DNA of 32,185 nt from an uncultured Clostridia bacterium (lineage in GTDB: Bacteria > Bacillota > Clostridia > Christensenellales > UBA1750), in contig CALWKN010000195.1 in the NCBI GenBank assembly GCA_944381265.1, forward strand, positions 1 through 32,185, given 5' to 3'. The notes under the pieces are model-generated. The model saw only the letters and a program-made list of their open reading frames with translations, did not search any database and was not told the origin of the DNA. The translations under genes and the position numbers were made by a program. Every line of letters starts with the position of its first letter. The first letter of the stretch is position 1. Below are positions 17,750 to 26,119 of this stretch, in pieces.

Positions 17750-18643
17750 GTGAAGACGCGAGGAATGGCGCTGCTTCTGGCGCTGCTGCTGCTCCTGCCC
17801 CTGCCGGTCCTGGCCAACGGCGACACGCCCGCCACGTCGGCCGCACCGAGTGCGTCGGCTGCACCGAGCACGTCGGCAGGGGATCCGGCGCAGACGGCGG
17901 AAACGGTGGAATACGCGGACGTCGAGGCATTGTTTGCCGCCTGTACGGACCACCAGCTCTCCAGCCGCACGGCCCTGGCCGAGGCGCTGCACGACGTGGT
18001 CCTGTCGCAGATGGACGTTTCCATCAAGCAGGACGCGCTGGCGCAGGCGCAGGCGGGGCTTGCGCAGGCAGAGGAGGCGCAGCTGATGGCGCTGGCGGCG
18101 CCGGAGGACGTGACGGCGGCGCAGGAGGCGGTGGACGAGGCGCAGACGGCGCTGCAGACGGCCCAGCTCGAGCAGCTGAAACACATCTCCTCCGTGCGCG
18201 CCATGACGGGCGTGGACATCAGCGGCAGCACCTACAACGCGCGCGACTTCTTCTTTACCTTGCAGCCGGAGGAGATCGCGCTCTCCTTCCTGCAGGACAG
18301 CATCGTCGCCTACGGCCTGATGGAGGACAAGCAGAAGGCGGTGCAGGAGATCGAGCAGGACTACATCGACATCGCCCTGCAGTACGCCGCGCTGCAGGAG
18401 GCGGCAAAGGCCTATGGCGAGGCGCAGGAGGCGCGCGAGGAAGTCGCCCTCTCGCTCATCATGGGCAACGCCAGCGACGCGGACTTTGCCGCCGCGACGG
18501 GGGACATGCGGCAATCGCGCCTGGAGCTCTTCACTGCCATGGCGGACTACAGCCGCCTGCTCTACCGCGTCAACGAGACTTGCGGCGGCGCGTTGAGCGA
18601 TGAGGCGGGCCTGCTCGCGGAATACCTTGGCACAAACAGCTAG
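17750..18643 (+). CDS. Exported helical coiled-coil protein (weakly TolC-like)
   Basis: The GTG immediately follows the previous TAA, with GGAGGGAG inside the end of the upstream gene. The 297-aa product has a clear signal peptide (MKTRG, then a Leu-rich core, with probable cleavage near VLA-NG at residue ~22), a Ser/Ala/Pro/Thr-rich spacer (~24-45), and long Ala/Gln/Glu helices (~60-150 and ~185-280) with coiled-coil character. The last helix (SRLELFTAMADYSRLLYRVN, then ETCGG) recalls the end of TolC-family helices, but no beta-barrel strands are seen and the protein is much shorter than TolC. A cell-wall-side helical partner of the adjacent MORN protein is plausible. Function unknown. Confidence 0.7.
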   Translation: MKTRGMALLLALLLLLPLPVLANGDTPATSAAPSASAAPSTSAGDPAQTAETVEYADVEALFAACTDHQLSSRTALAEALHDVVLSQMDVSIKQDALAQAQAGLAQAEEAQLMALAAPEDVTAAQEAVDEAQTALQTAQLEQLKHISSVRAMTGVDISGSTYNARDFFFTLQPEEIALSFLQDSIVAYGLMEDKQKAVQEIEQDYIDIALQYAALQEAAKAYGEAQEAREEVALSLIMGNASDADFAAATGDMRQSRLELFTAMADYSRLLYRVNETCGGALSDEAGLLAEYLGTNS

Positions 18644-18658
18644 AGGGAGGATGGGACG

Positions 18659-19246
18659 ATGGCCGAATACACGGCGATCTTTGAGGCGGCGGAGGCCGTG
18701 GCGGAGCTGCTGCGGCGGGAGATGACGCCGGAGCCGATCTCCAAGCCCGAGCTCATCGGGCTGTGCACGCCCTTTGAGCCGGAGGACTTCCAGCTCACGG
18801 TCTACCTCTACGCGCTGGAGGAGGAGGCGCACAGGCGCCAGTCGCCCTACGCCTTCCAGACGGAGGGGCGGGACGCCCAGCGCATGCCGCCCCTGGCGCT
18901 GAACCTGCACCTGGCGCTGACGGCTCACTCCAAGGCCCCGGTGCAGACGCGCGCCGCGGACGAGTACCGGATACTCGGGCGGGCCATGCAGGTGGTGCGC
19001 GACCACCCGGACCTTGCGCCCTACTGCGGCGGCTCGCTCGCCGCCTCCGGCCAGCCCGTGCGCCTGAGCCTGGAGAACGACCGCGAGCGGCAGGAGGCGC
19101 TGCAGCGGGCCTGGAGCGGCAGCAACAAGCCCTACAAGCTCTCCTTCTCCTGCCGGGTGGAGACGGTGCTGCTCGACTCCGAGCGCGTGCGCTCCGTCGC
19201 GCGCGTGCGCCACATCCGCATCGAAACGGAGGAGAAGACGACATGA
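18659..19246 (+). CDS. DUF4255 tail terminator/cap protein (Afp16/Pvc16-like)
   Basis: The 195-aa product matches the DUF4255 pattern: FEAAEAVAELLRREMTP at the N-terminus, LTVYLYALEEEAHRRQSPY in the middle, then PPLALNLHLALTAHSKAP and a YRILGRAMQVVRDHPDL helix. In Afp and PVC this protein caps the end of tube and sheath and fixes particle length. Its presence, with no capsid-joining genes, is a main reason for calling the locus a CIS rather than a prophage. The start lies after AGGGAGGATGGGACG. The stop overlaps the next ATG by four bases. Confidence 0.88.
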   Translation: MAEYTAIFEAAEAVAELLRREMTPEPISKPELIGLCTPFEPEDFQLTVYLYALEEEAHRRQSPYAFQTEGRDAQRMPPLALNLHLALTAHSKAPVQTRAADEYRILGRAMQVVRDHPDLAPYCGGSLAASGQPVRLSLENDRERQEALQRAWSGSNKPYKLSFSCRVETVLLDSERVRSVARVRHIRIETEEKTT

Positions 19247-19998
19247 TCGCACTGGACGTGGCCCTGGCACTGGAGATATTGGACGACTTCACCGGCCGCC
19301 CGCTAAAGCCCGCCGCGCTGCGCTTTTCCCTGGACGGGCAGGAAGCGCGGCCCATCCAGAAGGACGGCGGCTGGTTCGTGTTCCTGTCCCCCGGGCCGGG
19401 CATGCACGAGCTCACGGTCCGCGCGCCCGGCTACCAGGGGGAGAGGCTGACCTTCCCCGGCGTTGGAGAGGGGGAGGAGCCGCGCCTGGAGACGCTGCGC
19501 CTGCTGCCCGCGCCGGACTACCGCTTCGGCCGCCGGGTGACGACGCTGACGCTGCGCTTCCTGGACAAGTCGGGCAGGCCGCCGCGGGAGCTGGAGGTCT
19601 ACCGCCTGGGCAGCGACAGGCAGAGCCTGCGCCTGGCGCAGGACGACGCGGCGGCCGGGGCGCGCGCCCTGCGCCTGTTCGCCCCGGAAAAGCCTGCCCG
19701 CCTGCCCCTGCCCGGGCTGTTCTACCTGGAGGACGGCGAAGCGGGGGAGCTGTTGCGCCTCTCCCTGCCGGAGGGCGCGATCTACGCGCTGGAGACGCCG
19801 CTGCGCCTTGCGCACAAGCGCGGGCGGCTGCTGCGCCCCTGCCGCGCCCTGCGCCCGGACGCCGAAGGGCGCGCCTTTCTCGCCCTGGGCGAGGAGACGG
19901 AGGCGCGCCTGCTCATCAAGTATGCGCGGGGCTTTGCCGTAAAGACCGCCGAAGCGGCGCCGTATGCGGACGCTCGGGCGGACATCGTTTTGGACTAA
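19243..19998 (+). CDS. CIS-associated beta-rich protein, carboxypeptidase regulatory-like N-terminus
   Basis: The 251-aa product is translationally coupled to the DUF4255 cap gene through an ATGA overlap. The first ~85 residues resemble a carboxypeptidase-regulatory or prealbumin-like Ig fold: LEILDDFTGRPLKPAALRFS, then WFVFLSPGPGMHELTVRAPG and YQGERLTFP. Residues ~90-160 may be a second similar module (TTLTLRFLDKSGRPPRELEV, then YRLG). The remainder is beta-rich without recognisable motifs. There is no signal peptide. Its place between the cap and the PAAR-like spike tip suggests a structural accessory, but I do not recognise an Afp counterpart. Confidence refers to it being a real gene with this general description. 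Confidence 0.7.
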   Translation: MIALDVALALEILDDFTGRPLKPAALRFSLDGQEARPIQKDGGWFVFLSPGPGMHELTVRAPGYQGERLTFPGVGEGEEPRLETLRLLPAPDYRFGRRVTTLTLRFLDKSGRPPRELEVYRLGSDRQSLRLAQDDAAAGARALRLFAPEKPARLPLPGLFYLEDGEAGELLRLSLPEGAIYALETPLRLAHKRGRLLRPCRALRPDAEGRAFLALGEETEARLLIKYARGFAVKTAEAAPYADARADIVLD

Positions 19999-20002
19999 GG
20001 AG

Positions 20003-20009
20003 AAGGAGG
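20003..20009 (+). promoter_or_regulatory. RBS (AAGGAGG) fixing a GTG start for the PAAR-like gene
   Basis: AAGGAGG lies eight bases before the GTG at 20018. The alternative upstream ATG at 19964 lies inside the preceding gene, has no such site, and would add residues unlike the family. The short start gives the usual DUF4280 opening. Confidence 0.7.
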
Positions 20010-20017
20010 GATCGGCT

Positions 20018-20392
20018 GTGGCCCAGCCCGTCGCCATGGGGGCGATGTGCCAGTGCGCCTTTGGCGTCGCGCCCTGCCCCATCACGGTATCCTCGCAGCA
20101 GACCTGCGTCTCCGGCGCCATGCCGCTGGCCACGATCAAGGACACCGCGGGGCTGATGTTCGGCATGTGCTCCTCGCTGCTCAACCCCGCGGTCGCCGCC
20201 ACCATCACGCCCGTGGGCACGTTTACGCCCATGCCCTGCGCGCCGGTGTTCGTCGGCGTCTGGGCGCCGGGCAGCCCCACGGTGCTCGTCGGCGGCACGC
20301 CGGCGCTGAATGCCAACTCCATGCTCACCTGCGCCTACGGCGGCGTGATCAAGATCTCCTTAAGCACGATTTTTACCGTACAGGTTCCCTAA
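20018..20392 (+). CDS. PAAR-like spike tip protein, DUF4280 type
   Basis: Read from GTG, the product is 124 aa. It has the Cys- and Gly-rich signature of the PAAR-like DUF4280 family: MGAMCQCAFGVAPCPI at the N-terminus, ATIKD, PMPCAPVF and GVWAPGSPTVLVGGTPALNA, and the closing LTCAYGGVIKIS. Such proteins form a small cone, usually metal-stabilised, that sharpens the VgrG-type spike and can carry effectors. Here there is no C-terminal extension, so any cargo would be non-covalent or encoded elsewhere. In Afp the PAAR gene sits next to gp25; here it is ~16 kb away, after the cap gene. Confidence 0.9.
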   Translation: MAQPVAMGAMCQCAFGVAPCPITVSSQQTCVSGAMPLATIKDTAGLMFGMCSSLLNPAVAATITPVGTFTPMPCAPVFVGVWAPGSPTVLVGGTPALNANSMLTCAYGGVIKISLSTIFTVQVP

Positions 20393-20418
20393 ACGACGAC
20401 AGAAAGGCGGAGAGGCGG

Positions 20419-21477
20419 ATGAAGACCTGGATGCGAAACGCGCTCACCTATGTGCTGGCGCTGGCCTGCCTGTTCGCGGGCCTGTGCTGGACGGTGCGGA
20501 CCAAGGAGCGGACCGTGGGCGACGCCTACCGCGCCGCGCAGGAGTCCCTGCGCGCCACGGAGCTGACGCAGTACATCACCAGCCTGGAGTTCGGCATCCG
20601 CTACGGCAAGAACCTGGAGAATTATTTCAACATGGACGAGGTGCTGGAGTCGATCCTGCGCACCTCCCCTTACGTCGAAGGCGCCTACATACTCAGCAAC
20701 GACAACGCGCTGCTCTACGCCGCGGGCGAGGCGCTGCCGGAGCCGGAAGCCCTGCGCGTGCTGCACAGCGGCGACGCGCTCTACGCCTCCAGCGAGCAGT
20801 TCGGCTACGCGCTGATGTTCATGGACATCGACGGGGCGGACGGCGCGCGCGCCGGCACGCTGATGGTGCTGCTCAACGACGACATCATGACCCGCGTCAT
20901 CGAGAGCTACCAGGCGCAGGGGCGGGTGCAGAGCCTGGTGATCCTGTCGGAGGTGTTCCTGCTCTTCCTATTGGTGCACACGCGCCTGACCCGCGCCGGG
21001 CGCCGCCGCCTCTCCGCCCTGGCCCTTGCGGTATTGCTCTCGCTCACCGTGCTCTTTGCCCAGGGCCTGGACATCGGCATCGAGACGGCCAAGCTCAGCG
21101 TGGAAATGCGCACCATCACCTCCCAGTCCGTGCAGAAGATCGCCCAGGTGCTGCAGCAGCAGGTGGAGAGCGTGATGGACAAGGGCGTGGGCGTGGACGA
21201 CCTCTACGACATCTACGGCTGGCTGGACGACATCGACGAGACGCTGGACATGGTCGCCCGCCTGGACTTCAGCGAAGAAGGCCGCATCCGCGCGGTGATG
21301 GACGAGGACTACCTCGCCTCCCGCCTGCGCGGCGCCTTTGGCGAGATGGTCGGGCCCTATGCGCTGCTGGCGCTGTGCTGCGCGGCGGTCTGCTGCCTTT
21401 GCGCGCTGGCGCCAAGAGCGGCGCGCGCCGTGCGGCGCCGCCGCGCGCAGGGAGGAGAGACGTATGCGGCGGGCTGA
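20419..21477 (+). CDS. Four-helix membrane protein with two extracytoplasmic sensor-like domains
   Basis: I place the start at ATG 20419, just after the PAAR-like stop and a GGCGGAGAGG site, giving 352 aa; the frame stays open upstream but there overlaps the PAAR-like gene. Layout: TM1 (~8-26); a Cache/CHASE-like extracytoplasmic domain (~30-165, with YGKNLENYFNMDEV at 62-75); TM2 (~170-190) and TM3 (~196-216); a second extracytoplasmic domain (~220-308, with KGVGVDDLY from residue 255); TM4 (~311-331); and a short basic cytoplasmic tail. No kinase, HAMP or other output domain is present. The same layout and motifs recur in the N-terminal half of the MFS fusion at 27334. The end overlaps the AAA+ gene by 14 bases, suggesting coupled expression and perhaps interaction with that ATPase. 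Confidence 0.78.
   Translation: MKTWMRNALTYVLALACLFAGLCWTVRTKERTVGDAYRAAQESLRATELTQYITSLEFGIRYGKNLENYFNMDEVLESILRTSPYVEGAYILSNDNALLYAAGEALPEPEALRVLHSGDALYASSEQFGYALMFMDIDGADGARAGTLMVLLNDDIMTRVIESYQAQGRVQSLVILSEVFLLFLLVHTRLTRAGRRRLSALALAVLLSLTVLFAQGLDIGIETAKLSVEMRTITSQSVQKIAQVLQQQVESVMDKGVGVDDLYDIYGWLDDIDETLDMVARLDFSEEGRIRAVMDEDYLASRLRGAFGEMVGPYALLALCCAAVCCLCALAPRAARAVRRRRAQGGETYAAG
21451..21457 (+). promoter_or_regulatory. RBS (GGAGGAG) fixing the AAA+ gene start
   Basis: GGAGGAG inside the end of the upstream sensor gene lies six bases before ATG 21464. This start fits better than in-frame codons from 21338 on, which would overlap the sensor gene by over 100 bases and lack a comparable site. 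Confidence 0.65.
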
Positions 21478-23485
21478 AGCGCTGGCCCTGCGCGCCGACG
21501 CGCCCTTTGCCGACGTTTCGGAGCTTGCGCAGGGCCTGACGCTCTGGCTGGACGCGGCATTGTCCCACGCCTACGCGCACGGCCCGGCGGCGGGCCGCGA
21601 TGCGGAGATGCGCGATTTTGCGGGTCTGTTGGTGCTGCGCGAGCAGTTTGAGCGGGACGTTGCCCGCGCCGGGGACGAGCGCGCGCTGGGCCAGGGCGAG
21701 GAGGCCGCGGATATCGACGAGGCGCTGCGCCTGCGCCTGCAAAAGACGCCCGACCTGCCCTATGCCCGCGCCGTGCGCACGCTCGAGCTGAACGCGGAGG
21801 AGGAGCGCGCGCTGCGCTTTGCCCTGGCCGCGGACCTGGACGAAAAGTACAAAAAGCTCTTCGCCTTTTTGCAGGACGACATTTCGCGCCTGCGGCCCTC
21901 CCTGCGCCTGGCCGCTTTCCTCTGCGCGCCCGCCGGAGCGCTCACCGCGCGCGCGGCCCTGCGTCTTGGGCAGAGCCCGCGCCTGGCCCCGCTGCTGGAG
22001 GCGTCGGCCCTGCGGAGGGGCGAGCTCGCCCCCGCGCCGGCGCTGGTGCAGGCGCTCTTTGGCGAGGAGGCGGCAAACGACGCGGAGGAGCCGTTCTGCC
22101 CCCTGCACGAGGAGCAGACCGCGGCCCTGCGCCGCCTTGTGCAGCAGCGGCGGCCCGTGGCGGCGCTGCTGTGCGGCCCGGAGGGCGTGGGGCGGCGCAC
22201 CGCCCTGCGCCGGGCCGGGGCGCGCCTTGCGCTGTGCAGGCCGGAGACGCTGGACGACGGCATCGCCCGCGCGGCGCTGCACGGCACGCGCCTTGCGGTG
22301 GACTGCGGCGCGGGGGAGATCCCCGACCTCTCGGCCCTGCCGCCGGGGCTTTTGCCCGTCTTCCTGCTGGCGCAGGCGGGGACGGCGCTGCCCCCGGCCG
22401 CGGCGCTGCCGCCGGGCGGCGGCGTGAAGCTGGACTTCGCCCCGCCGGGGGACGCAGAGCGCGCCGCGCTCTTTGCCCTGCAGGCCGGGGCGCGGGGCGT
22501 GCAGGGCCCGGCGGAGGAGCTGGCGGAGAAGTTCTTCTTCCTGCCGAGGCGCGTCAAAGAGGCCATGGCCGCGGCGCGGGCCCGCCAGGACAGCCTGGGC
22601 CGCGCCCTGACTGCGGCGGAGCTGCACAGCGCCTGCTACGACGTGCTGCGCGTCTCCGGGCAGATGGCAGAGCGCGCCTTCCCCACAGGGGGCCTGGACG
22701 ACCTCGTGCTGCCCCGGGCGCAGAAGGAACAGCTGCGCCAGGCGGTGGAGCAGGTGGAACTAAGGCGCAGGGTCTACGAGGAATGGGGCTTTGGCCGGGG
22801 GCTGTCCTACGGCCGCGGCGTGTCCATACTGCTCTCCGGCCCGCCGGGCACGGGCAAGACCATGGCCGCCTCGCGCCTTGCCTCGGCGCTGCACATGCGG
22901 CTGCACACCGTGCAGCTGAGCCAGGTGATCAGCAAGTACGTGGGCGAGACGGAGAAGAACCTGCGCCGCGCCTTTGCCGAGGCGGCGCAGGCCAGCGCCG
23001 TGCTCTTCTTCGACGAGTGCGACGCGCTCTTTGGCAAGCGCGCCGAGGTGCGTGACGCCCAGGACCGCCATGCCAACGCCGAGGTGGCCTTCCTCCTGAA
23101 GGAGCTGGAGGCGCACGAGGGCGTGACGATACTGGCCACGAACCTGAGCAAGAACCTCGATCCGGCCTTCCTGCGGCGGATGCGCTTTGTGGTGCACTTC
23201 CCCTTCCCGGACGCCGCGATGCGCCAGGCGCTCTTCCGCCGCCTGCTGCCGCCGGACGCGCCGCTGGAGGGCGAGATCGACTTTGCCTTCCTGGCCGAGA
23301 AGTTCGCCCTCTCCGGCGGCAACATACGCAACATCACGCTGCACGCCGCCTTCCTCGCCGCGGCGGCGGGGGAAAAGATCGGCATGAAGCACCTGCTGCG
23401 CGCCGCGGTCTATGAGCAGCGCAAGAACGAGATCGTCGTGGTGCGCGAGGACCTGCGCCAGTACGAAGACCTGCTGGACAGCTGA
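21464..23485 (+). CDS. AAA+ ATPase (Afp15-like), first of two paralogues
   Basis: The 673-aa protein has a degenerate N-terminal P-loop region around residues 238-246 (GPEGVGRRT: the Walker Lys is Arg and no Ser/Thr follows it). The C-terminal AAA+ domain is intact: Walker A GPPGTGKT (459-466), Walker B VLFFDE (513-518), an ILATNLSKNLD sensor-1 stretch and an AFLRRMRF arginine-finger region. The residue after Walker B is Cys (DECDALFG) where Ala is usual. ATPases of this kind (Afp15/Pvc15) are conserved in CIS loci and are thought to assist assembly or recycling. A helical N-terminus (~1-120) may bind the partner. The start overlaps the sensor gene by 14 bases. Confidence 0.87.
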   Translation: MRRAEALALRADAPFADVSELAQGLTLWLDAALSHAYAHGPAAGRDAEMRDFAGLLVLREQFERDVARAGDERALGQGEEAADIDEALRLRLQKTPDLPYARAVRTLELNAEEERALRFALAADLDEKYKKLFAFLQDDISRLRPSLRLAAFLCAPAGALTARAALRLGQSPRLAPLLEASALRRGELAPAPALVQALFGEEAANDAEEPFCPLHEEQTAALRRLVQQRRPVAALLCGPEGVGRRTALRRAGARLALCRPETLDDGIARAALHGTRLAVDCGAGEIPDLSALPPGLLPVFLLAQAGTALPPAAALPPGGGVKLDFAPPGDAERAALFALQAGARGVQGPAEELAEKFFFLPRRVKEAMAAARARQDSLGRALTAAELHSACYDVLRVSGQMAERAFPTGGLDDLVLPRAQKEQLRQAVEQVELRRRVYEEWGFGRGLSYGRGVSILLSGPPGTGKTMAASRLASALHMRLHTVQLSQVISKYVGETEKNLRRAFAEAAQASAVLFFDECDALFGKRAEVRDAQDRHANAEVAFLLKELEAHEGVTILATNLSKNLDPAFLRRMRFVVHFPFPDAAMRQALFRRLLPPDAPLEGEIDFAFLAEKFALSGGNIRNITLHAAFLAAAAGEKIGMKHLLRAAVYEQRKNEIVVVREDLRQYEDLLDS

Positions 23486-23554
23486 AACCGCGAAAGCGCA
23501 TAGGCTTTTATACAGAGAGTATGCCCCTTAACAAAGACGGAAAGGAAGAGGACC
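23486..23554 (+). other. Longest gap in the window; possible internal promoter region
   Basis: This 69-base gap is the longest non-coding stretch and is clearly more A+T-rich than its surroundings, including ggcttttatacagagagtat. It ends with a GGAAAGGAAGAGG ribosome binding region. No convincing -35/-10 pair and no terminator hairpin with a T-run is visible, so a new transcript starting here, separating the racemase module from the CIS genes, is only a possibility. Confidence 0.25.
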
Positions 23555-26092
23555 ATGATTGAGATCGACGTCCAGAGCGTGCTTGGCAATGTGCGGGAAC
23601 TGCGCCGGGCCCTGGGCCCCGCGGTCCGGCTCTGCTGCGTGGTCAAGGGCGACGCCTACGGCTGTGGCGACGTGCGCATGACCCGCGTGCTGGAGCAGTA
23701 TGCCGACGTGGACATGGTCGCCGTGGCGGTGCTGGACGAGGCGCGCCACCTGCGCGACAGCGGCGTCACGCTGCCCATACTGGTCCTGTGCGACATAGAC
23801 GACGGCGAGGCGCACGACGTACTGCGCTACGACGTCATCCCCTCGATCTACCGGATCGACTTTGCCCGCCGCCTCAACGCCCTGGCGGAGGGCATCCCGC
23901 AGAAGGACGGCCGCCGCGTGCCCGTGCACGTGCGTTTGGACGTCTGCGCCGGCAGCCCCGGCATGACGGGCGAGGACTTCCTGCGCCTGCTGCCGGAGCT
24001 GCAGACGATGCGCAACCTGCGCCTGGACGGGCTCTACACCCAGCTCTACGGCGCTTATGTGGACACGGACCGGGCCCTGCGGCAGCAGCTCTCGCGCTTT
24101 TACGCCGTGCTGGACGCCCTGCCTGCCGGCCTTCGGCAGACGCTCTGCGTCCACGCCGCCTCCACCGCCGCCGCCCTCTCCGCGCCGGAGACGCGCTTTG
24201 ACATGGTGCGCGTGGGCGCGGCGCTGTACGGGCTGCCCTTCCAGGGGGAGAAGCGGCCCTTCCGCCCGGTGATGTCCATACGCAGCCGCATCATCAGCCT
24301 GAAGACCGTCTGCGGCGAGGCCTTCACCGGCTACCACGAGACGGAGAGCCGCGCGGGCGCGCGCCGCCTTGCCACCGTGCAGGGCGGATACGAGGACGCG
24401 CTCTTCCTGATGTTCGTCAAAAACGGGCAGGCGCTGGTGCGGGGCAAGCGCGCGCCCATCGTGGGCGAGGCCTGCATGGACACCACCACCATCGACGTCA
24501 CCGACATCCCCGAGGCCGCGCTCAGCGACGAGGTCGTGCTGCTGGGCCGCCAGGGCGGGGAGGAGATCACGGTGGAGGAGATCATGCGCCAGGCGGGCTT
24601 CACATTCGCCAACTGCCAGCTGGCCTTTAAGACCGGACGCCGCACGCCCAAGCAGTATGTGAACTACCCGGAGAGCGCCGCCTGGCGCCCCCTGCTGCGC
24701 CAGGCCGCCGCGCACAGCCCGGCGCTGGCCCGGGCGCTGGAGTGGGGGCGCGGGCTGACGCTGCGGCAGTACGTGGAGAGGCTGGCGGACTTTCCGCCCC
24801 GCGCGCCCCTGCAGGACCCGGAGGACCTGCCAAAGGCCGCCGCCGCGGTGCTGGAGCCGGCCCTGGGCAGGACACAGGCCGCCGGGATCGCGGACAAGCT
24901 CAAGGACTGCGCCCTCACCGCCAACCACCACGGCGTGGACTGCTTCGCCCAGTCCGTGCAGGGCAACCTGCTCTTCCGCGAGCTCCTGCGCTGCCGCGGC
25001 GGGGGCGAGGGCGCGCTGCCGGTGCTGGCCTGTGGCTCCGTGCCGCTGGACAACTCCTCCTACGGCAAGGGTCTGCTGCTCTTTGACACATTGGACGGCA
25101 GGTACCCCTTGCGCGTGCCCGTGCTGCCCAACCGCTTCAACGACAGCATCGTCGGCCTCTTCCCCGCCATGACGCGCCAGCAGGTGGATAAGGCCCTGGA
25201 ATCCCTTGCCGGGGAGAAGTTCGCCGCGCGCCTTTCGCCAAAGATGCTTGAAACCGTGCGCCATGTCCTTGCCGACGTCTACGGCGCGCCGGAAACGCTG
25301 GCCCTGCCCTCGTATGTGGACCAGGCTTGCCGCATCAACCTGCTTTTGACGCAGGAGGCCCTTGGCGAGGGCTACGCCTATGTGGACCTGGAAAAGGTCG
25401 CCTCCCGCCTGCTGCAAAAGGACGCCGGCGACCCCGGCTCCCTCTTTGCCCTGCTGCTGCGCGATGCGACTTTCCGCCAGGCGCTGCTGTCCGACCTTGA
25501 CGGCGCCACCGGCTGCTGGAGCCGCGCCGCGCTGCAGAAGGGGAACTTTGCCGGCGGCGGCACCTGCTTCTTCTGGGCCGCAGGGGAAAAGTGGACCCGC
25601 ACGCCCCTTTTGGACGAGGGAGGGGGGCTGAAAAGTGTGCGCAGCGGCGAGACGATCCCCTACGACGCCGTGCCGGAGAAGCTGGCGGCCGGGGACATCT
25701 ACCCCGGGCTGTTTATGAGCTTCCTGCCGCTGCTCTTTGCCCGCGACCTGCGCTGCTTTGGCGGCTGCTTCCAGCCGGAGTACCTGCGCGCCATGCGCGA
25801 AGGCCTTGCGCGGGCGCTGCAGAGCGCCGGGCACGAAGCCTTGTCTCGGGCGGTCGACGGGCGCGACCCCTCCGGCTACCTCTCCGGCCCCATGTTCCTG
25901 GAGGGACGGGACGGCGCGCCGGTGGGCATTGTGGAGCTTCTTTGCCGCAAGCCGGCGAAGGAAGCGGAAAAAAGTTGGATGGACCTGAATTTTGAGCAGG
26001 CACATCGCGTGGCCTTGGCGAATTTATATCCTGACATTGTGCCGGCGGCGGAGCGCGCGCCGGATTATCTCGACCGCCTGCGGCGGCGCTGA
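23555..26092 (+). CDS. Alanine racemase-like protein with ~475-residue unknown C-terminal extension
   Basis: The 845-aa protein is more than twice the length of a normal alanine racemase (~370-390 aa). Residues 5-~235 form the PLP barrel with VVKGDAYG, where Lys31 is the expected PLP lysine. Residues ~245-370 are the C-terminal racemase domain, with the catalytic Tyr at 279 (GGYEDAL) and IVGEACMDTTTIDVTD intact. These residues suggest a working PLP racemase, probably for Ala or another small amino acid. Residues ~371-845 are a domain I do not recognise, with conspicuous NHHGVDCFAQSVQGNLLF (from residue 457), RFNDSIVGLFPAMTRQQVD and SYVDQACRINLLL. There is no signal peptide or membrane helix, so it should be cytoplasmic. 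It sits between the two AAA+ genes. Confidence is high for the racemase part only. Confidence 0.82.
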   Translation: MIEIDVQSVLGNVRELRRALGPAVRLCCVVKGDAYGCGDVRMTRVLEQYADVDMVAVAVLDEARHLRDSGVTLPILVLCDIDDGEAHDVLRYDVIPSIYRIDFARRLNALAEGIPQKDGRRVPVHVRLDVCAGSPGMTGEDFLRLLPELQTMRNLRLDGLYTQLYGAYVDTDRALRQQLSRFYAVLDALPAGLRQTLCVHAASTAAALSAPETRFDMVRVGAALYGLPFQGEKRPFRPVMSIRSRIISLKTVCGEAFTGYHETESRAGARRLATVQGGYEDALFLMFVKNGQALVRGKRAPIVGEACMDTTTIDVTDIPEAALSDEVVLLGRQGGEEITVEEIMRQAGFTFANCQLAFKTGRRTPKQYVNYPESAAWRPLLRQAAAHSPALARALEWGRGLTLRQYVERLADFPPRAPLQDPEDLPKAAAAVLEPALGRTQAAGIADKLKDCALTANHHGVDCFAQSVQGNLLFRELLRCRGGGEGALPVLACGSVPLDNSSYGKGLLLFDTLDGRYPLRVPVLPNRFNDSIVGLFPAMTRQQVDKALESLAGEKFAARLSPKMLETVRHVLADVYGAPETLALPSYVDQACRINLLLTQEALGEGYAYVDLEKVASRLLQKDAGDPGSLFALLLRDATFRQALLSDLDGATGCWSRAALQKGNFAGGGTCFFWAAGEKWTRTPLLDEGGGLKSVRSGETIPYDAVPEKLAAGDIYPGLFMSFLPLLFARDLRCFGGCFQPEYLRAMREGLARALQSAGHEALSRAVDGRDPSGYLSGPMFLEGRDGAPVGIVELLCRKPAKEAEKSWMDLNFEQAHRVALANLYPDIVPAAERAPDYLDRLRRR

Positions 26093-26119
26093 AGAACCAA
26101 GAAGGGGGAAATACGGGGA

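Noticed and set aside
20047-20418. An N-terminal extension of the sensor gene upstream of ATG 20419
   Set aside because: It would overlap the PAAR-like gene almost completely and translates to Arg/His-rich out-of-frame sequence. ATG 20419 has a purine-rich site and begins with a sensible membrane helix.
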